64,000 nucleotides of DNA from Desulfurivibrio dismutans (GTDB taxonomy: Bacteria; Desulfobacterota; Desulfobulbia; Desulfobulbales; Desulfurivibrionaceae). A program made the translations under genes and the position numbers. The stretch is from assembly GCF_029210385.1 (NCBI RefSeq), contig NZ_JARGDQ010000004.1, forward strand, positions 266,048-330,047, written 5' to 3'. Of the stretch, positions 15,537 through 25,577 are shown piece by piece. A model generated the notes under the pieces. That model searched no databases. It was given only the letters and a program-made list of their open reading frames with translations, and was not told where the DNA came from. The stretch's first letter is position 1; every line of letters begins with the position of its first letter.

Positions 15537-16949
15537 TTATTGCCGCTTGAGACGCTGGTTCAAGGCCTGGGGGGTGATTCCCAGCAGGCTAGCGGCGACC
15601 CGTTGGTTGTTGCCGGAACGGCGCAGGGCTTCCTGAACCAGGGTCATGGCAGCCACCTTCAGGGTGGGCAGGCGGTCCAGCTTCTGGGCCCATTCGGTGT
15701 CGTAGGTGGGCACCGATGGCCGCGGTTGATCCGGTGAACCCAGTTTCCCCTGCACCGCCTTGATAAAGGTTTCCGTGCGCAGCAGCCGGGCCCGGTGGCC
15801 ACTCATGGCATCAAAGACCATGGCTCTTAGTTCTCTGATATTGCCCGGAAAATAATAATTTTTCAGCAGCGGGATGATTTCCTGGTGGTAGACTGGTTTT
15901 TTCTTACGAAATTCCTTGGCCGCCTCGCCGAGGAAGTGGTCCAGCAGCAGCGGGATATCCTCGGTACGTTCGCGCAGGGGCGGAAGGTGGACGTGATGGG
16001 TGCGCAGGCGGTAATAGAGATCGTGGCGCAGGGCGCCCGCCGCCCGCAGTTGTTCGGGGTCCTTGTGGGTGGCCACCAGTACCCGGGCATCGGATTCTTT
16101 CGCCTGATCTGACCCCAGCGGGTAATATTCCCGGGTTTCCAGAAAGCGCAGTAGCTTGACCTGCGAGGTGGGGCTCAGGTCACCAATTTCATCGAGGAAG
16201 AGGGTGCCGCCCTTGGCCTTTTCCACCAGCCCCGGGCGGGTCTGGTCGGCGCCGGTGAAGGCCCCTTTGGCGTGCCCGAACAGGGTGTCGGTGAACAGTT
16301 GGTCATCCAGGCCGGCCACGTTGACCGTTACAAATCGGCCTCGGCGCTTGCTTAAGCGGTGCAGGGCCTTGGCGATCTCTTCCTTGCCCACCCCGGTTTC
16401 ACCGGTGATCAGCACCGGCTGGCGGCCTTCGGCCACCGCCTCGCAGTACTGGAAAACCGTTTGCATCTTGGGGTGTTCGGTAATTATTCCGGTGAAGGCT
16501 TCGGGGTTGCTGAGGTCGTTGGTGAAGAATCGGTCGGCCAGCAGGGAGTTTTCCCTCCTCAACTGCCTGATTTCCAGAGCTCGGGTGACGCTGGGCAGCA
16601 TCTGGTCGGTTTTTACCGGCTTAACCAGGTAATCGAAAGCGCCACGGCGCATGCAGTCCACCGCCGTTTCCACTTCGTTGACCCCGGTAACCACGATCAC
16701 CGGTATTTCCGGGTGGCGTTCGTTGAGCTGGCTCAGCAGTTCCTGCCCGGAGATACCGGGCATGATCAGGTCCAGTAAAATCACTTCGACTTCCGTGTCG
16801 GCCACGATATCAAGCACCCGGCGGCCATCCGGGCAGCGAATGGTATTGTTGATGCCGTGGGTTTTCAGGGCGATGTCAAAGCTTGCCAGGGCATGCTCTT
16901 CGTCATCGACCAAAAGAATCGGTTGGTTGGGATAGGTGTTGGCACCCAT
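15537..16949 (-). CDS. Sigma-54-dependent response regulator, NtrC family
   Basis: A 470-residue transcription activator in three parts. The receiver (residues ~10-125) has LLVDDEEHA, Asp in VILLDLIMPG, and Lys in YLVKPVK. The AAA+ domain (~150-385) has Walker A GETGVGKEE, the sigma-54 contact loop GAFTGADQTR, and GGTLFLDEIGDL. The C-terminal Fis-type helix-turn-helix has NNQRVAASLLGITPQALNQR. Phosphorylation should let it open sigma-54 promoters. GAGGGGG lies upstream of the ATG. The downstream kinase is the likely partner. Target genes cannot be named from this window. Confidence 0.95.
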   Translation of the reverse strand: MGANTYPNQPILLVDDEEHALASFDIALKTHGINNTIRCPDGRRVLDIVADTEVEVILLDLIMPGISGQELLSQLNERHPEIPVIVVTGVNEVETAVDCMRRGAFDYLVKPVKTDQMLPSVTRALEIRQLRRENSLLADRFFTNDLSNPEAFTGIITEHPKMQTVFQYCEAVAEGRQPVLITGETGVGKEEIAKALHRLSKRRGRFVTVNVAGLDDQLFTDTLFGHAKGAFTGADQTRPGLVEKAKGGTLFLDEIGDLSPTSQVKLLRFLETREYYPLGSDQAKESDARVLVATHKDPEQLRAAGALRHDLYYRLRTHHVHLPPLRERTEDIPLLLDHFLGEAAKEFRKKKPVYHQEIIPLLKNYYFPGNIRELRAMVFDAMSGHRARLLRTETFIKAVQGKLGSPDQPRPSVPTYDTEWAQKLDRLPTLKVAAMTLVQEALRRSGNNQRVAASLLGITPQALNQRLKRQ

Positions 16950-17007
16950 TGCCTGTTGTCCCCCTCTTAAATCGGTGCTGGTTATAATTCTCGGTTAACT
17001 TAAGAAT

Positions 17008-17188
17008 GATGAAGTCGTAAAAAGTCCGTCCATGGACTTTTTACTCCCCGGCAAGCGCCAACGCGGTTGCCGCTTTCCTTGCAAATCAATAGACTACAGA
17101 GCAAGCTATTGATTTGCGGCAAGCTATTGATTTGCGCGCCCGTCCATAGGGACGCGGGGGCGCGTTGATGACTTCTTGCGAGGTCACC
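17008..17188. repeat. Dispersed multi-hairpin repeat R2, copy 2 (inverted relative to copy 1)
   Basis: It carries the same hairpin series as 6573-6725 read in the opposite direction: GATGAAGTCGTAAAAAGTCC first and GATGACTTCTTGCGAGGTCA last. The middle has an extra tandem copy of GCAAGCTATTGATTTGCG. It ends 14 nt beyond the SH3 gene stop codon. Confidence 0.8.
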
Positions 17189-17201
17189 AACTAAATGACG
17201 C

Positions 17202-17744
17202 TCAGATAATATCGGAGGGCCAGACCAGGTTGGTGCTCATCCAGCCGGTGGTACCGTCGCTATGTTGGAGCTTGATCCAGTCCTGGCGGCGTTCGATGGG
17301 TTCAAAAACCACCCCGTAGCGGACCGTGGCCTTGACTTCGTAATTGGTGCCGGGGCCAACCCGCAGATTGGCGGTATCCACCCGTACGATTACCCGTTTT
17401 TCGTTGTCCAGCAGGGGAGTGTAGATCCAGCCCCGGTCATCTTCAAAATCTACAATCTGGGCCCAATCGCCCTGGCGGGCAACAATTTTCAAGGGAAAGT
17501 CACGAAAGACCTCCCAGAGGATTTCATGGTCAGTTCCGGGGCCGGAACGGATGTTGATTTTGTCCCGCTGGACGCTGACGTATTCGGCCCAAGCCGGGGC
17601 AGGCATAGCCAGCAGCAGGGCGGCGACCATGATGATCAGCCCGCGGCGGGGCGTAAGCGGTAAACGTTGGGTAAGGCTGGTCAGAAAACTATGGGTTACC
17701 ATGTTGCGGCTCATTGTGTTGGAGTTTTTTGGGGAGGCTGGCAT
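17202..17744 (-). CDS. Exported bacterial SH3-domain protein
   Basis: A 180-residue protein with an N-terminal signal segment (GLIIMVAALLLAMPAPAWA, residues ~35-53). Two SH3b domains follow, each with the N-I/L-R-x-G-P-G-T signature: KINIRSGPGTDHE and ANLRVGPGTNYE. The end (GWMSTNLVWPSDII) completes the second domain. Such domains usually bind cell-wall peptides, so a periplasmic, wall-associated role is likely. The n-region is long, and the 17744 start sits one base after a dyad. A start at an internal ATG (17714 or 17702) is possible, but no good ribosome site settles it. Confidence 0.8.
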   Translation of the reverse strand: MPASPKNSNTMSRNMVTHSFLTSLTQRLPLTPRRGLIIMVAALLLAMPAPAWAEYVSVQRDKINIRSGPGTDHEILWEVFRDFPLKIVARQGDWAQIVDFEDDRGWIYTPLLDNEKRVIVRVDTANLRVGPGTNYEVKATVRYGVVFEPIERRQDWIKLQHSDGTTGWMSTNLVWPSDII

Positions 17745-17776
17745 CTCGGTATATCACCGGGTGATCTATAACCGAG
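17745..17776. promoter_or_regulatory. Inverted repeat directly upstream of the SH3 gene
   Basis: CTCGGTATATCACC and GGTGATCTATAACCGAG form a 32-nt near-perfect dyad ending one base before the annotated ATG. It is either an operator near the promoter or a hairpin in the leader. The remaining gap to 17929 shows nothing else. Confidence 0.35.
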
Positions 17777-17929
17777 ATTGGTGCACCTTTTTACCAGTTG
17801 TCGGTGATCAACATATCTACGTCAAATTAGCACCAACCGCCGGGCAAGTCAATACTGATGCCCCGGCCCTACCCCGGTGCCACAACCAATGACTTTGATG
17901 CGTCCCTGCCGGTGCCAACCCGACAGGGC

Positions 17930-19579
17930 TCAGCAATCACGTTGGGACGCCGACAGCTCTCGTTCGGCATAGGGGCGGTAAACCTTTTTATTGATGAAAA
18001 AATCCGTGATCTCCGGGTCGATATGGCCGGCCTCTTGCATGGAGTTCATGATTGCCAGAGCTCGGGACAGCGGCATGGGCTCTTTGTAAGGGCGATCCGG
18101 GGCGGTAAGGGCCTCAAAAATGTCGGCAACGGCAATGATTCGTGCCGGCAAAGGGATCTGGCCGGCGGTAAGCCCGAAGGGGTAACCGCTGCCGTCGAGT
18201 TTTTCATGATGACTGGCGGCATATTCCGGTACCCGCCGCAGTTTTTTGGGAAAGGGCAATTCGCTGAGCATCTTGTGTGTGACCCGGACATGATTTTCGA
18301 TGATTTTCCGTTCTTCTTCGTTGAGGGTGCCTTTGCGGATGCTGAGGTTGTGCAACTCGTCGGCGGTCATCCGGCAGTCACCACCGACGTTGACGCAGGA
18401 ACGAGCGGCAATCTGCTGCAGCCTGGTTATTTTTTCGTCATCCATGTGTTCCGTCGGCTGGTTGCAGTGCTCGATAAAACGTTTCTCCGCTTCGAGCTCG
18501 GTCAGTTCACCGGCTAAATCCTGGTCCGGAGGTGTTGCCTCCTCGGCACGGACCGCTGGAGATGCCGGCGGTTCCGGTCGCTGCTCGGCCAAAGCCTGTT
18601 GCAGGGCCTGGATCTGGCGGTCCCGTTTGAGAATCTCATATCGGGCCCTGATCAGCGCAATGCGGTCATGTACCGCCTCGAGCTTGGTGGCTTTGGCCAC
18701 CACATGTTCAGGGGTGACAATCTTGCCGATATCATGCAGCCAGGCGGCGATACTCAGTTCCCGCAATTCATCTTTGTTCAGTCGGAATTCCCGGAATTTT
18801 CCCTGATCTTCGTTCATCGTCCGGGCAATGTCCATGGTCAGGGCCTGGACCCGGCGGATGTGGCCGGCGGTGTGGGGCGATTTCTCATCGATGGTGATGG
18901 CGATGGTTTTGATAAAGGCGTCAAAAAGGTTTTCCAGGTCACGGTAAAGGCGGGCGTTGGTGATGGCCACGGCGGCCTGGGAGGCCAGGGAGGCAATCAG
19001 GTCCACATCTTGGGGGGGGAAAGGTGTCGGTTGGCCTCGATGGTCCAGGGCGTTGATCAGTTGCAGTACCCCGATGATCTCACCTTCCTTGTTTTGCATG
19101 GGGATCAGCAGCATCGAGACCGAGCGGTAGCCGGTGCCGGCATCAAACTGTCGGGTGCCGCTGAAGTCGAAACCTTTGGCCTGGTAAACGTCGGGAACAT
19201 TGACTATTTCGCCGGTCAAGGCGGTGTGGCTGGAGACGTTGGTGTGGTTGGCGACGCCATCGATGTAAAGCGGCACCGGCGGCCAGGTGATGGGACCGGT
19301 GCTACCCCCCATGCGAACCCCCATGGTGGTGTTCTGGATAATGGTGAATTCCAGGTGTTTGCCGGTGTCGTCGATTAAATACAGGGTGCCGGCGTCGGCG
19401 TTGGCAAAAACCCGGGCCTCATCGACGATCTTTTCCAGCAGCACCGGCAGGTCGTGCTCGGCGGAAAGCGCAATCCCGATGGCGGCCAGTTTGGCCAGGT
19501 GGCTTTGCAGATGTTGCCGGTCGTGGTTGCCGCCGACGTTTGCCGCGGCGGCCATGACCGGTCCGTTGTTGGTTGTCAT
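17930..19579 (-). CDS. GAF-HD-GYP protein, probable c-di-GMP phosphodiesterase
   Basis: A 549-residue soluble protein. The GAF domain (~25-200) includes ADAGTLYLIDDTG and IGVLQLINALD. The HD-GYP domain (~205-530) has H-T-A-G-H, the metal pair in AWLHDIGKI, and the GYP block HHEKLDGSGYPFGL, all as in active c-di-GMP hydrolases. About 140 residues, rich in Glu/Gln/Pro, separate HD from GYP where ~60 are usual, and this insert holds two Cys (RSCVNVGGDCR). GAF may sense a small ligand or redox state. It is followed at a distance by the SH3 gene and preceded by tlyA 10 nt away. Confidence 0.92.
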   Translation of the reverse strand: MTTNNGPVMAAAANVGGNHDRQHLQSHLAKLAAIGIALSAEHDLPVLLEKIVDEARVFANADAGTLYLIDDTGKHLEFTIIQNTTMGVRMGGSTGPITWPPVPLYIDGVANHTNVSSHTALTGEIVNVPDVYQAKGFDFSGTRQFDAGTGYRSVSMLLIPMQNKEGEIIGVLQLINALDHRGQPTPFPPQDVDLIASLASQAAVAITNARLYRDLENLFDAFIKTIAITIDEKSPHTAGHIRRVQALTMDIARTMNEDQGKFREFRLNKDELRELSIAAWLHDIGKIVTPEHVVAKATKLEAVHDRIALIRARYEILKRDRQIQALQQALAEQRPEPPASPAVRAEEATPPDQDLAGELTELEAEKRFIEHCNQPTEHMDDEKITRLQQIAARSCVNVGGDCRMTADELHNLSIRKGTLNEEERKIIENHVRVTHKMLSELPFPKKLRRVPEYAASHHEKLDGSGYPFGLTAGQIPLPARIIAVADIFEALTAPDRPYKEPMPLSRALAIMNSMQEAGHIDPEITDFFINKKVYRPYAERELSASQRDC

Positions 19580-19589
19580 GCTTGGCTCG

Positions 19590-20336
19590 TCATGGAGTTT
19601 GAGAGCTGTTTTGCAGTTTCGCCAGAAATTCCAGATTACCTTTCGGGCCCGGCACCGGGGAAGTAATTACTCCCTGCCAGTCCAGGCCCAATTTTTCGGC
19701 AAAGTCGCGCAATCTGGTCACCACTTCCCGGTGCAACTCCTCATCGCGGACCACGCCGCCCTTGCCGACCTTACCCTTGCCCACCTCAAACTGTGGCTTA
19801 ATCAGGGGGATAATCAAGGCTGCCGGTTTGAGTAGCGGCAGCAGCGGCGGCAGCAGCAGTTCCAGCGAAATGAAAGAGGCATCCAGTACCGCCAGGTCCA
19901 TGGCTTCGGGAAAGCTGGCGGGGGTTAAGTGGCGGGCGTTGGTGCGCTCCATCACCACCACCCGTGGGTCCTGGCGCAATTTCCAGGCCAACTGACCATA
20001 GCCCACATCAACCGCGTACACCCGGGTGGCGCCCCGCTGCAGAAGGCAGTCGGTAAAGCCGCCGGTGGAGGCGCCAATATCCAGGGCCACCAGGCTGGCG
20101 GGGTCAACGGCAAAATAATCCAGAGCGGCATCCAGTTTCAACCCCCCCCGGCTGACGAAAGGGCAGGGGTTCTCTTTAACCTCCAGGGTGGTGGTCGGGG
20201 GCAGCATGGTTCCGGCCTTGTCCAGTACCCGGCCGTGTTCACCTCGGACCAGGCCGGCGGCGACCAGGGCCTGGGCCCGTTGTCGGCTGGGGACCAGGCC
20301 ACGGGCCACCAGCAATCTGTCCAGCCGCTGCTTCAT
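19590..20336 (-). CDS. tlyA: TlyA family rRNA methyltransferase/putative haemolysin
   Basis: A 248-residue protein. An N-terminal S4 RNA-binding domain (RLDRLLVARGLVPSRQRAQ) is followed by a FtsJ-like SAM methyltransferase: VSRGGLKLDAALD, SAM motif ALDIGASTGGFTDCLL, and DASFISL. Family members 2'-O-methylate cytidines in 16S and 23S rRNA. I choose the ATG at 20336, which leaves 2 nt between glmM and this gene. A longer frame would overlap glmM by 31 nt and add no family residues. It lies downstream of cdaA-cdaR-glmM and may be co-transcribed. Confidence 0.9.
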   Translation of the reverse strand: MKQRLDRLLVARGLVPSRQRAQALVAAGLVRGEHGRVLDKAGTMLPPTTTLEVKENPCPFVSRGGLKLDAALDYFAVDPASLVALDIGASTGGFTDCLLQRGATRVYAVDVGYGQLAWKLRQDPRVVVMERTNARHLTPASFPEAMDLAVLDASFISLELLLPPLLPLLKPAALIIPLIKPQFEVGKGKVGKGGVVRDEELHREVVTRLRDFAEKLGLDWQGVITSPVPGPKGNLEFLAKLQNSSQTP

Positions 20337-20338
20337 CT

Positions 20339-21688
20339 TTATTTCGTCTGCTGCTGGATGTGGGCGCAAATTTCTTGTGCCATCAGGTTGATCCGGGCCT
20401 GGTCGGGGCCCTCCACCATTACCCGGATCAAAGGTTCGGTGCCCGAGGGGCGGATCAGTATTCTGCCTTCCCGGCCCAGCTCTGCTTCCCGGGCACTGAT
20501 CAGTTCCGGCAGGCCTTTGATCCGGGCGAGAGCGACGGGCTGTTTCAGGCGGACGTTTACCAGAACCTGGGGGGCGGCGGTCATTAAGCCGGCCAGTTCG
20601 GAAAGCCTTTTGTTCTGTTTAAGCATCACCCCCAGCAGGCGCAGGGCGGCGAGAATACCGTCGCCGGTGGTGTTGTGGTCGAGAAAGATCAGGTGCCCCG
20701 ACTGTTCGCCGCCGAAATTGTATCCTCGGGTGCGCATCCGTTCCACCACGTAGCGGTCGCCCACCGGCGTACGTTCCAGGTGGCCGCCCTGGGCCAGCAT
20801 GAATTGCTCCAGCCCCAGGTTGCTCATCACCGTGGCCACCAGGGTTTTGTGGTGCAGTTTATCTTCGGCCAGCAGATCGGCGGCGCAAATGGCCATGATC
20901 TGGTCGCCATCGAGGATGGTCCCGGTTTCGTCGGCCACGATCAGCCGGTCGGCGTCACCGTCCAAGGCCAGGCCGATATCCGCGCCGGTTTCCCGGACCT
21001 TGGCGGCCATGACTTCGGGGCACAGGGCGCCGCAGCTCCGGTTGATGTTGGTGCCGTCGGGCTCCACGCCGATGGTGGTCACCTTGGCCCCCAATTCGCT
21101 GAACACGTGGGGCGCCACCCCGTAACCCGCGCCGTTGGCGCAATCTAAGATGATGTGGAGATCGTCCAGGCTGTGGTCGGCGGGGAAGGCGTTTTTCAGG
21201 TAAACGATATAGCGCCCGCGGGCGTCGTCGATGCGGCTGGCCCGGCCAACTTCCTCGGCGGTGGGCCGCAGAGACGCCATTTTTTGCGAAAAAATCAAAT
21301 CTTCGATGGCCAGTTCATCGGCGTCGGGCAGCTTGTAGCCGTCGGCGGCAAAGATCTTGATGCCGTTGTCGGCAAAAGGATTGTGGGAGGCGGAAATCAC
21401 CACCCCGGCGTCGGCCCGCATGCTGGTGGTGATAAAGGCGATGCCAGGGGTCGGCAGGGGGCCGACCAGCAGAATATCCACCCCCATGGAACAGATGCCG
21501 GCGGCCAGGGCGTTTTCGATCATGTAGCCGGAAAGGCGGGTGTCTTTGCCGATGACGATGCGATGACGGTGGCTTTTTTGTTTGACCAGAAAGGCCAGGC
21601 CACGGCCGACCTGCATGGCGATTTCGGTGGTCATGGGATAAAGGTTGGCCATCCCTCGGATGCCGTCGGTTCCGAACAGTCTTCTCAT
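20339..21688 (-). CDS. glmM: Phosphoglucosamine mutase
   Basis: Converts glucosamine-6-phosphate to glucosamine-1-phosphate for peptidoglycan and LPS. The 449-residue length is typical. The phosphoserine loop is [15 protein letters not shown] (Ser ~102), the metal loop is ALDGDADRL, and the phosphate-binding end is [16 protein letters not shown]. The ATG overlaps cdaR by 4 nt. In many bacteria cdaA, cdaR and glmM form one operon, and GlmM inhibits CdaA by direct contact; the same order here suggests the same coupling of wall precursor supply to c-di-AMP. Confidence 0.98.
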   Translation of the reverse strand: MRRLFGTDGIRGMANLYPMTTEIAMQVGRGLAFLVKQKSHRHRIVIGKDTRLSGYMIENALAAGICSMGVDILLVGPLPTPGIAFITTSMRADAGVVISASHNPFADNGIKIFAADGYKLPDADELAIEDLIFSQKMASLRPTAEEVGRASRIDDARGRYIVYLKNAFPADHSLDDLHIILDCANGAGYGVAPHVFSELGAKVTTIGVEPDGTNINRSCGALCPEVMAAKVRETGADIGLALDGDADRLIVADETGTILDGDQIMAICAADLLAEDKLHHKTLVATVMSNLGLEQFMLAQGGHLERTPVGDRYVVERMRTRGYNFGGEQSGHLIFLDHNTTGDGILAALRLLGVMLKQNKRLSELAGLMTAAPQVLVNVRLKQPVALARIKGLPELISAREAELGREGRILIRPSGTEPLIRVMVEGPDQARINLMAQEICAHIQQQTK

Positions 21689-22437
21689 GGCTGGGGCTCC
21701 TGCGGTGCCACCAACTCCAGGTCGGTGGTCTGTTCGTCGTCATCCTTGTTTATCGCCTCGATGACCAGCCGCACATTGACCGTGGTTTCACCCAGTAATT
21801 CAGTCAGCTCTTCATCCATAATCAAGGCAACTTGACGGGTGGTGGTGCTGGTTAAGCCGTCGATATCGACGGGCTCAGTGGGTAAGCTGTCGGCGCTGCC
21901 CAGCATGGTGGCCGGACCGCGGATGCTGATGCTGGCCGGATCCGTTTGGATCAGCAACAGTTCGTGGCCAGGGGCCGGTCGGCCGCTGATCGTCGGTTCC
22001 ACCGGAAAGTTTTTTTCTTGCAGGTGGTCGATGATCAGGGTGGTGTGGGCCGGCTGCACCCGCAACACCTCGATTCCACGGGGGAAGCGCAGTGATTCCG
22101 GGTCGTTGCGAACGGCCATGGTTCCGGGTTGAGCGCCGGCCAGGTTGATGTCGCGGGTAATGTTCTGGCGCCGCAGGCCGTCGATCAGTCCCCGCGGCCC
22201 GGCAATGGTGACCTCCAGTTGCTGCTTGTAGGGGTTGACGATCACCATGTCGCGGGGCAGGTTGACCAGTTCCACCGGCACCAGGACATGGGTGTCGATC
22301 TTGTCCTCGCCGACCACGAAATGCCACAGCAGTATGGCAAAGATCAGAGCCAGCAGGCGCAGCACCCAATCTTTGGGCCAGTAGTCGGTGACCTCGATGG
22401 TGGCCACCTTCTTTATTTGTTCAACCAGTTTTTCCAT
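21685..22437 (-). CDS. cdaR: YbbR-domain protein CdaR, regulator of c-di-AMP synthase
   Basis: A 250-residue membrane-anchored protein with one N-terminal membrane segment ([18 protein letters not shown]). An extracytoplasmic region of repeated YbbR domains follows ([53 protein letters not shown]). CdaR proteins bind and tune CdaA. The start overlaps the end of cdaA by 25 nt, and the end overlaps glmM by 4 nt, so the three genes are tightly coupled. Confidence 0.88.
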   Translation of the reverse strand: MEKLVEQIKKVATIEVTDYWPKDWVLRLLALIFAILLWHFVVGEDKIDTHVLVPVELVNLPRDMVIVNPYKQQLEVTIAGPRGLIDGLRRQNITRDINLAGAQPGTMAVRNDPESLRFPRGIEVLRVQPAHTTLIIDHLQEKNFPVEPTISGRPAPGHELLLIQTDPASISIRGPATMLGSADSLPTEPVDIDGLTSTTTRQVALIMDEELTELLGETTVNVRLVIEAINKDDDEQTTDLELVAPQEPQP

Positions 22438-23204
22438 AATTTGGGAGAGATGTATTCTTTGGGCAGAAAAATATTATCCAGCCTGCTGCGCAAAGCATTT
22501 TCGTCCAGATCCAGGGTCAGGGCGCCGTGCTGGGCCAGGGAGACCCGACCGGTTTCTTCTGAAACCACGATTACCACCGCGTCGGTTTCTTCGGTAATCC
22601 CGATGGCGGCCCGGTGCCGGGTGCCAAGGTGTTTACTGATATAGGGGTTTTTGGTCAGCGGCAGAAAACAGCCGGCGGCGGCGATCTTGTCGTTGACGAT
22701 AATCACCGCCCCGTCATGCAGCGGGGAGTTGTGCAAAAACAGGGAGTAGAGCAATTGGTGGCTGACCTCGGCATTCAGGGTCTGGCCGGACTCGAGAAAG
22801 TCTTTCAACCCGGTGCGCCGTTCAATGACGATCAGGGCACCGATCCGGTCCCGGGACAACAGGTAGGCGGCCTTGACCGTCTCGGCCAGGACATGCAGGG
22901 TCTCTTCGCTGGATTTACTGAACGGGGTGCGGCCGAATTGGGTCAGGGCCCGGCGGATATCACGCTGAAAGATAATGATAATGATCAGGAAGATGGAGCT
23001 TAGAAATGATCCCAGCAGCCAGTAAAGGGTAAGAAACTCCAGCTCCCGGGCGGCGAAATAGATTACAATCAGCACCACGATGCCGATGAGCATCTGCACC
23101 GCTCGGGTGCCTTTGATCAGCAGCATGATCCGGTAAATGAGATAAGCAACGATAAGGATATCGAGAACGTCTTGCCATCTCAGTGAGGTCAGGTTCGTCA
23201 GCAT
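22413..23204 (-). CDS. cdaA: Diadenylate cyclase CdaA
   Basis: Makes c-di-AMP from two ATP. The 263-residue protein has three N-terminal membrane segments (ILIVAYLIYRIMLL, AVQMLIGIVVLIVIYF, LGSFLSSIFLIIIIIF). A DAC domain follows with the catalytic D-G-A in SPLHDGAVII and the R-H-R in GTRHRAAIGI. An open frame extends 125 codons further upstream, but its translation has no family character, so I use the ATG at 23204 (MLTNLTSLRW). No strong ribosome site helps this choice. The ~270-nt gap upstream before the rpsT promoter holds only a small GC-rich hairpin. Confidence 0.92.
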   Translation of the reverse strand: MLTNLTSLRWQDVLDILIVAYLIYRIMLLIKGTRAVQMLIGIVVLIVIYFAARELEFLTLYWLLGSFLSSIFLIIIIIFQRDIRRALTQFGRTPFSKSSEETLHVLAETVKAAYLLSRDRIGALIVIERRTGLKDFLESGQTLNAEVSHQLLYSLFLHNSPLHDGAVIIVNDKIAAAGCFLPLTKNPYISKHLGTRHRAAIGITEETDAVVIVVSEETGRVSLAQHGALTLDLDENALRSRLDNIFLPKEYISPKLWKNWLNK

Positions 23205-23480
23205 CTGGTAGAAAATCGTCGAGAGCGAGGAAGAGCCGGAAAAATCAAGAGGGCGCAGCGCTTTCCGGCCGCCGGCGGGGCTGCACCCGCCGTTAACCGA
23301 CGGTCTTGCCACTCTGTTGGCGCCACCGTCGCATAACACAATAGCCGATAAAGACCCGGAGGGGCAAGGGGAGTATTTGATTTTTCTCCAAAAAAGATTG
23401 ATGAGTGCTTTTTGCTGCGGGCCGGTTCGAGCCAGTTTGGCCGGTGACCGGGAAAAAGGTGGAAATTTGTTGCTTGCCGC

Positions 23481-23509
23481 TTGACAGTCCCAGTCTTTAG
23501 CGGTATATA
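23481..23509 (+). promoter_or_regulatory. Consensus sigma-70 promoter of rpsT
   Basis: TTGACA (23481-23486), a 17-nt spacer, then TATATA (23504-23509). Transcription would start about 50 nt before the rpsT start codon. Confidence 0.85.
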
Positions 23510-23567
23510 ACCCCTTTTGCACTGTCCCAACCAACTTAAGACATTTATGCAGCAAGGAGATGTAGCT

Positions 23568-23840
23568 TTGGCGAATCATAAGTCGGCAATTAAAAGAAAT
23601 CGGCAGAATGTGGTCCGGCGTGAACGTAACCGGTCCAACCGCTCCCGCCTAAAAACCCTGTACCGCCGGATTGATGAGGCAATGGTGGCCAACTCCCCCG
23701 ACCAGGCCCGCGAGGCTTTGCAGAACGCGGTGCCGATGATCGCCAAGGCGGTCAACAAAGGGGTTTTACACCGCAATACCGCCGCCCGTAAAATATCGCG
23801 GCTGACCCGCCGGGTTAATGCCTTTGCGCAGAATGCCTGA
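23568..23840 (+). CDS. rpsT: 30S ribosomal protein S20
   Basis: A 90-residue basic helical protein that binds 16S rRNA in the 30S body. It begins MANHKSAIKRNRQNVVRRE, the typical S20 start. The start codon is TTG at 23568 with AAGGAG nine bases upstream; the more upstream ATG would add residues foreign to S20. Non-AUG starts on rpsT are known to limit its translation in other bacteria. It has its own consensus promoter and terminator. Confidence 0.97.
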   Translation: MANHKSAIKRNRQNVVRRERNRSNRSRLKTLYRRIDEAMVANSPDQAREALQNAVPMIAKAVNKGVLHRNTAARKISRLTRRVNAFAQNA

Positions 23841-23875
23841 TCCTTTCGGCCTTGAGAGTTTAATGTGACCAGTAA

Positions 23876-23910
23876 AAGCCATGGCGCCTTCGGGAGCCGT
23901 GGCTTTTTTT
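23876..23910 (+). terminator. Rho-independent terminator of rpsT
   Basis: AAGCCATGGC pairs with GCCGTGGCTT (one G-U) around a ten-base loop, followed by seven T. Confidence 0.92.
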
Positions 23911-23927
23911 GTCGTTACCGGTGACCG

Positions 23928-24035
23928 CTCGGCAAAAAACCGCCATACGTGCTGGTCGGTAATGCCGCAACAATAGAGTTACAGTGCGTGCCCAGTCGGC
24001 GGCGCAGTTTTTTGCGGCGCTGATCAGTGCCGCCG
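23928..24035 (+). repeat. Dispersed repeat R3, copy 2
   Basis: It starts GCTCGGCAAAAAACCGCCAT, then ACGTGCTGGTCGGTAATGCC, and later GTGCCCAGTCGGCGGCGCAG with TTTTTTGCGGCG. It fills the space between the rpsT terminator and the trpE start, so it must be part of the trp leader if transcription starts upstream of it. Confidence 0.75.
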
Positions 24036-24050
24036 CAGGCAGGGGTTAGC

Positions 24051-25577
24051 ATGCAACGGCCGGACCTGGAAAATTTCAAGCAACTTGCCGCCCGCCACAA
24101 TCTGGTGCCGGTTACCCGTGAGTTGATCGTCGACCTGGATACCCCGCTGACCATTTTCAGCAAGGTGGCCGGGGGGCAATCCCACGCCTTTCTTTTTGAA
24201 AGCCTTGAAGGCGGCGAAAAATGGGGTCGCTACTCCTTCATCGGCTTTGATCCGCTGCTGATCTTTACCAGCCGTGGCGAAGAGGTGGAGATTAGTCGGA
24301 GGCCACCGGGAACAGCCGCCGATGCCGACCAGGATCCGGTATTCAGCCGGGAGCGGCGGCACGGTGATCCCCTGCAGATCCTGGAGCAGTTGCTGGCCGA
24401 ACTCAATCCCGCCATCTTCGACGGTTCTCTGCCCCGCTTCAGCGGCGGGGCGGTGGGTTTTCTCGGCTACGACATGGTCCGCTTCATGGAGCGGCTGCCG
24501 GCCGACAATCCTCCTCTGGCCGATTTCCCCGACAGCAGTTTTCTCATTCCCCGGGTGGTGCTGGTATACGACAACCTGCGCCAGCGTTTAATGGTGGTCA
24601 ACTGGGTGAACATCACCGGCGATGACGATCTGGAGCAGCTCTACGACCAGGCTCGGCAACGGCTGGATCGCCTGGAGGAAGCCCTCCGCCGGCCGCTTGC
24701 CCCGGAACTGCTCACCGATATCCGGGCAGATGCCGCCCCCCGCCACCAGTTCACCGCCAACATGGAACCCGATGAGTTCAAGGCGATGGTGGCCAGGGCC
24801 AAGGAGTACATCCGGGCCGGCGACGTCATCCAGGTGGTGCTGTCCCAGCGTTTCCAGACCACCACCACGGTGGCTCCCCTGAAGCTATACCGGGCCCTGC
24901 GCCATATCAATCCCAGTCCTTATCTCTTTTATCTCAAGCTGGGTGAGCTGGTGCAGATCGGTTCCTCGCCGGAGATTCTGGTGCGGCTGGAGGGCGAGGA
25001 TATCGAATTGCGGCCCATCGCCGGCACCCGACCCCGGGGGCGGGACGCCGCCGAAGACCTGGCCCTGGAGCAGGAACTGTTGGCCGACCCCAAGGAGCGG
25101 GCGGAGCATTTGATGCTGGTGGACCTGGGCCGGAACGATGTGGGCCGGGTGGCCCGTTACGGTTCGGTGGAAGTACGTGACCTGCTGGTGGTTGAGCGTT
25201 ACAGTCACGTGATGCATATCGTCTCCGGCGTCCACGGCCGACTGGCCGCCGGCTGCAACCAGTTCGACGTGGTGCGGGCCTGTTTCCCTGCTGGTACGGT
25301 CTCCGGGGCCCCCAAGGTGCGGGCCATGGAGATCATTGAGGAACTGGAACCCCAGCGGCGTGGCCCCTATGCCGGGGCGGTGGGTTATTTCGGCTTTACC
25401 GGCAACATGGATTTCTGTATCACCATCCGTACCTTTGTGTTGCACGGCGAGGAGTTGTGGGTGCAAGCCGGGGCCGGGATTGTGGCCGACTCCGATCCCC
25501 AGTCAGAATATACGGAAACGGTCAACAAATCCATGGGGCTGCGCCGGGCCCTGCAACTGGCCGAAATGGTGTCCTGA
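24051..25577 (+). CDS. trpE: Anthranilate synthase component I
   Basis: A 508-residue chorismate-using subunit. The N-terminal half carries the Trp-feedback region ([18 protein letters not shown], the L-L-E-S-type motif). The catalytic half shows [24 protein letters not shown] and [18 protein letters not shown], all intact. An in-frame ATG 24 nt upstream lies in repeat R3; I start at 24051 (MQRPDLENF). It overlaps trpG by one base (TGATG). It is the first gene of trpEGDC-trpF. I see no Trp-rich leader peptide upstream. Confidence 0.97.
   Translation: MQRPDLENFKQLAARHNLVPVTRELIVDLDTPLTIFSKVAGGQSHAFLFESLEGGEKWGRYSFIGFDPLLIFTSRGEEVEISRRPPGTAADADQDPVFSRERRHGDPLQILEQLLAELNPAIFDGSLPRFSGGAVGFLGYDMVRFMERLPADNPPLADFPDSSFLIPRVVLVYDNLRQRLMVVNWVNITGDDDLEQLYDQARQRLDRLEEALRRPLAPELLTDIRADAAPRHQFTANMEPDEFKAMVARAKEYIRAGDVIQVVLSQRFQTTTTVAPLKLYRALRHINPSPYLFYLKLGELVQIGSSPEILVRLEGEDIELRPIAGTRPRGRDAAEDLALEQELLADPKERAEHLMLVDLGRNDVGRVARYGSVEVRDLLVVERYSHVMHIVSGVHGRLAAGCNQFDVVRACFPAGTVSGAPKVRAMEIIEELEPQRRGPYAGAVGYFGFTGNMDFCITIRTFVLHGEELWVQAGAGIVADSDPQSEYTETVNKSMGLRRALQLAEMVS

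Noticed and set aside
23205..23579. Longer cdaA frame adding 125 N-terminal codons
   Set aside because: The extra residues have no CdaA character and precede the first membrane segment; the ATG at 23204 gives the family start.
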